Assembly: GCA_017475845.1 (NCBI GenBank)
Contig: JAFVEU010000121.1
Coordinates: forward strand, 1 to 13,880
Direction of reading: 5' to 3'
DNA length: 13,880 nt
Source: Lachnospiraceae bacterium
GTDB taxonomy: Bacteria > Bacillota > Clostridia > Lachnospirales > Lachnospiraceae
The notes below the pieces were generated by a model. The model did not search any database, was not told the origin of the DNA, and saw nothing but the letters and a program-made list of their open reading frames with translations. The translations under genes were made by a program, and so were the position numbers. Positions 13,843-13,880 of the stretch are shown here, in pieces; the stretch's first letter is position 1, and every line of letters begins with the position of its first letter.

Positions 13843-13880
13843 GGCAACTCCCTTTAGGGAGTTGTCCGGCGAAAGCCGGA
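13843..13880 (+). repeat. Two further tandem hairpins at the window edge (possible dispersed repeat, partial)
   Basis: GGCAACTCCC (13843-13852) pairs with GGGAGTTGTC (13857-13866) around TTTA, with one G-U pair. Immediately after, TCCGGC (13865-13870) pairs with GCCGGA (13875-13880) around a GAAA tetraloop, up to the last base of the window; the two stems share bases 13865-13866. I recall similar CTCCCTTTAGGGAG plus TCCGGCGAAAGCCGGA modules recurring between genes in gut Clostridia, but I cannot search for this here. The element probably continues past the window. Confidence 0.6.

Noticed and set aside
1..13880. CRISPR array, tRNA/rRNA genes, transposase or phage genes
   Set aside because: None seen on either strand: no regularly spaced direct repeats, no cloverleaf-like segments, no recombinase motifs; nearly all bases are explained by the listed genes and short intergenic sites.

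Overview
The window looks like chromosomal DNA of an anaerobic, motile, low-to-mid GC Firmicute, most likely a Lachnospiraceae-type clostridium. The reasons are a single-chain clostridial pyruvate:ferredoxin oxidoreductase, a Tim44-like/zinc-ribbon surface protein with Asp-Ser-Trp repeats, a very large EAL-PAS-GAF-GGDEF protein of the style common in rumen and gut Lachnospiraceae, strong AGGAGG ribosome binding sites and a dCache chemoreceptor. The family-level assignment is inference from gene style; no RNA marker gene is present.

Layout. (1) 1-1513, plus strand: the 3' end of a multi-receiver phosphorelay protein (probably a hybrid histidine kinase), followed 4 nt later by a membrane-anchored Tim44-like protein with a zinc ribbon. 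(2) 1514-1680: a convergent intergenic region with a perfect bidirectional terminator and a second hairpin. (3) 7929-1681, minus strand: a three-gene operon. A 1603-residue cyclic-di-GMP enzyme comes first, then a GT-A-type glycosyltransferase coupled by an ATGA overlap, then a small bacterial PH-domain protein with a poly-Asp tail. (4) 7930-8094: a divergent promoter region. (5) 8095-10191, plus strand: a methyl-accepting chemotaxis protein with a dCache sensor. (6) 10192-10287: a promoter and an intrinsic-terminator-like hairpin. (7) 10288-13812, plus strand: complete PFOR (nifJ). (8) 13805-13880: three consecutive hairpins running off the window end.

How the genes may work together. Left of position 10191 the content is signalling: phosphorelay receivers, c-di-GMP turnover and chemotaxis. 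The chemoreceptor and the c-di-GMP gene are transcribed divergently from a shared 165-bp region, and the c-di-GMP gene is translationally coupled to a glycosyltransferase. A reasonable inference is control of the choice between swimming and a surface or glycan-producing state. PFOR is a separate, highly expressed central-metabolism gene (pyruvate to acetyl-CoA, CO2 and reduced ferredoxin).

Nothing here is a clear-cut new system. The most interesting items are the c-di-GMP protein (reversed EAL-first order, three GGDEF folds of which two lack the signature, a PAS domain after the active GGDEF), its predicted leaderless mRNA, the nifJ promoter that appears to fire straight into a terminator-like hairpin, and the compound hairpin element at the right edge.
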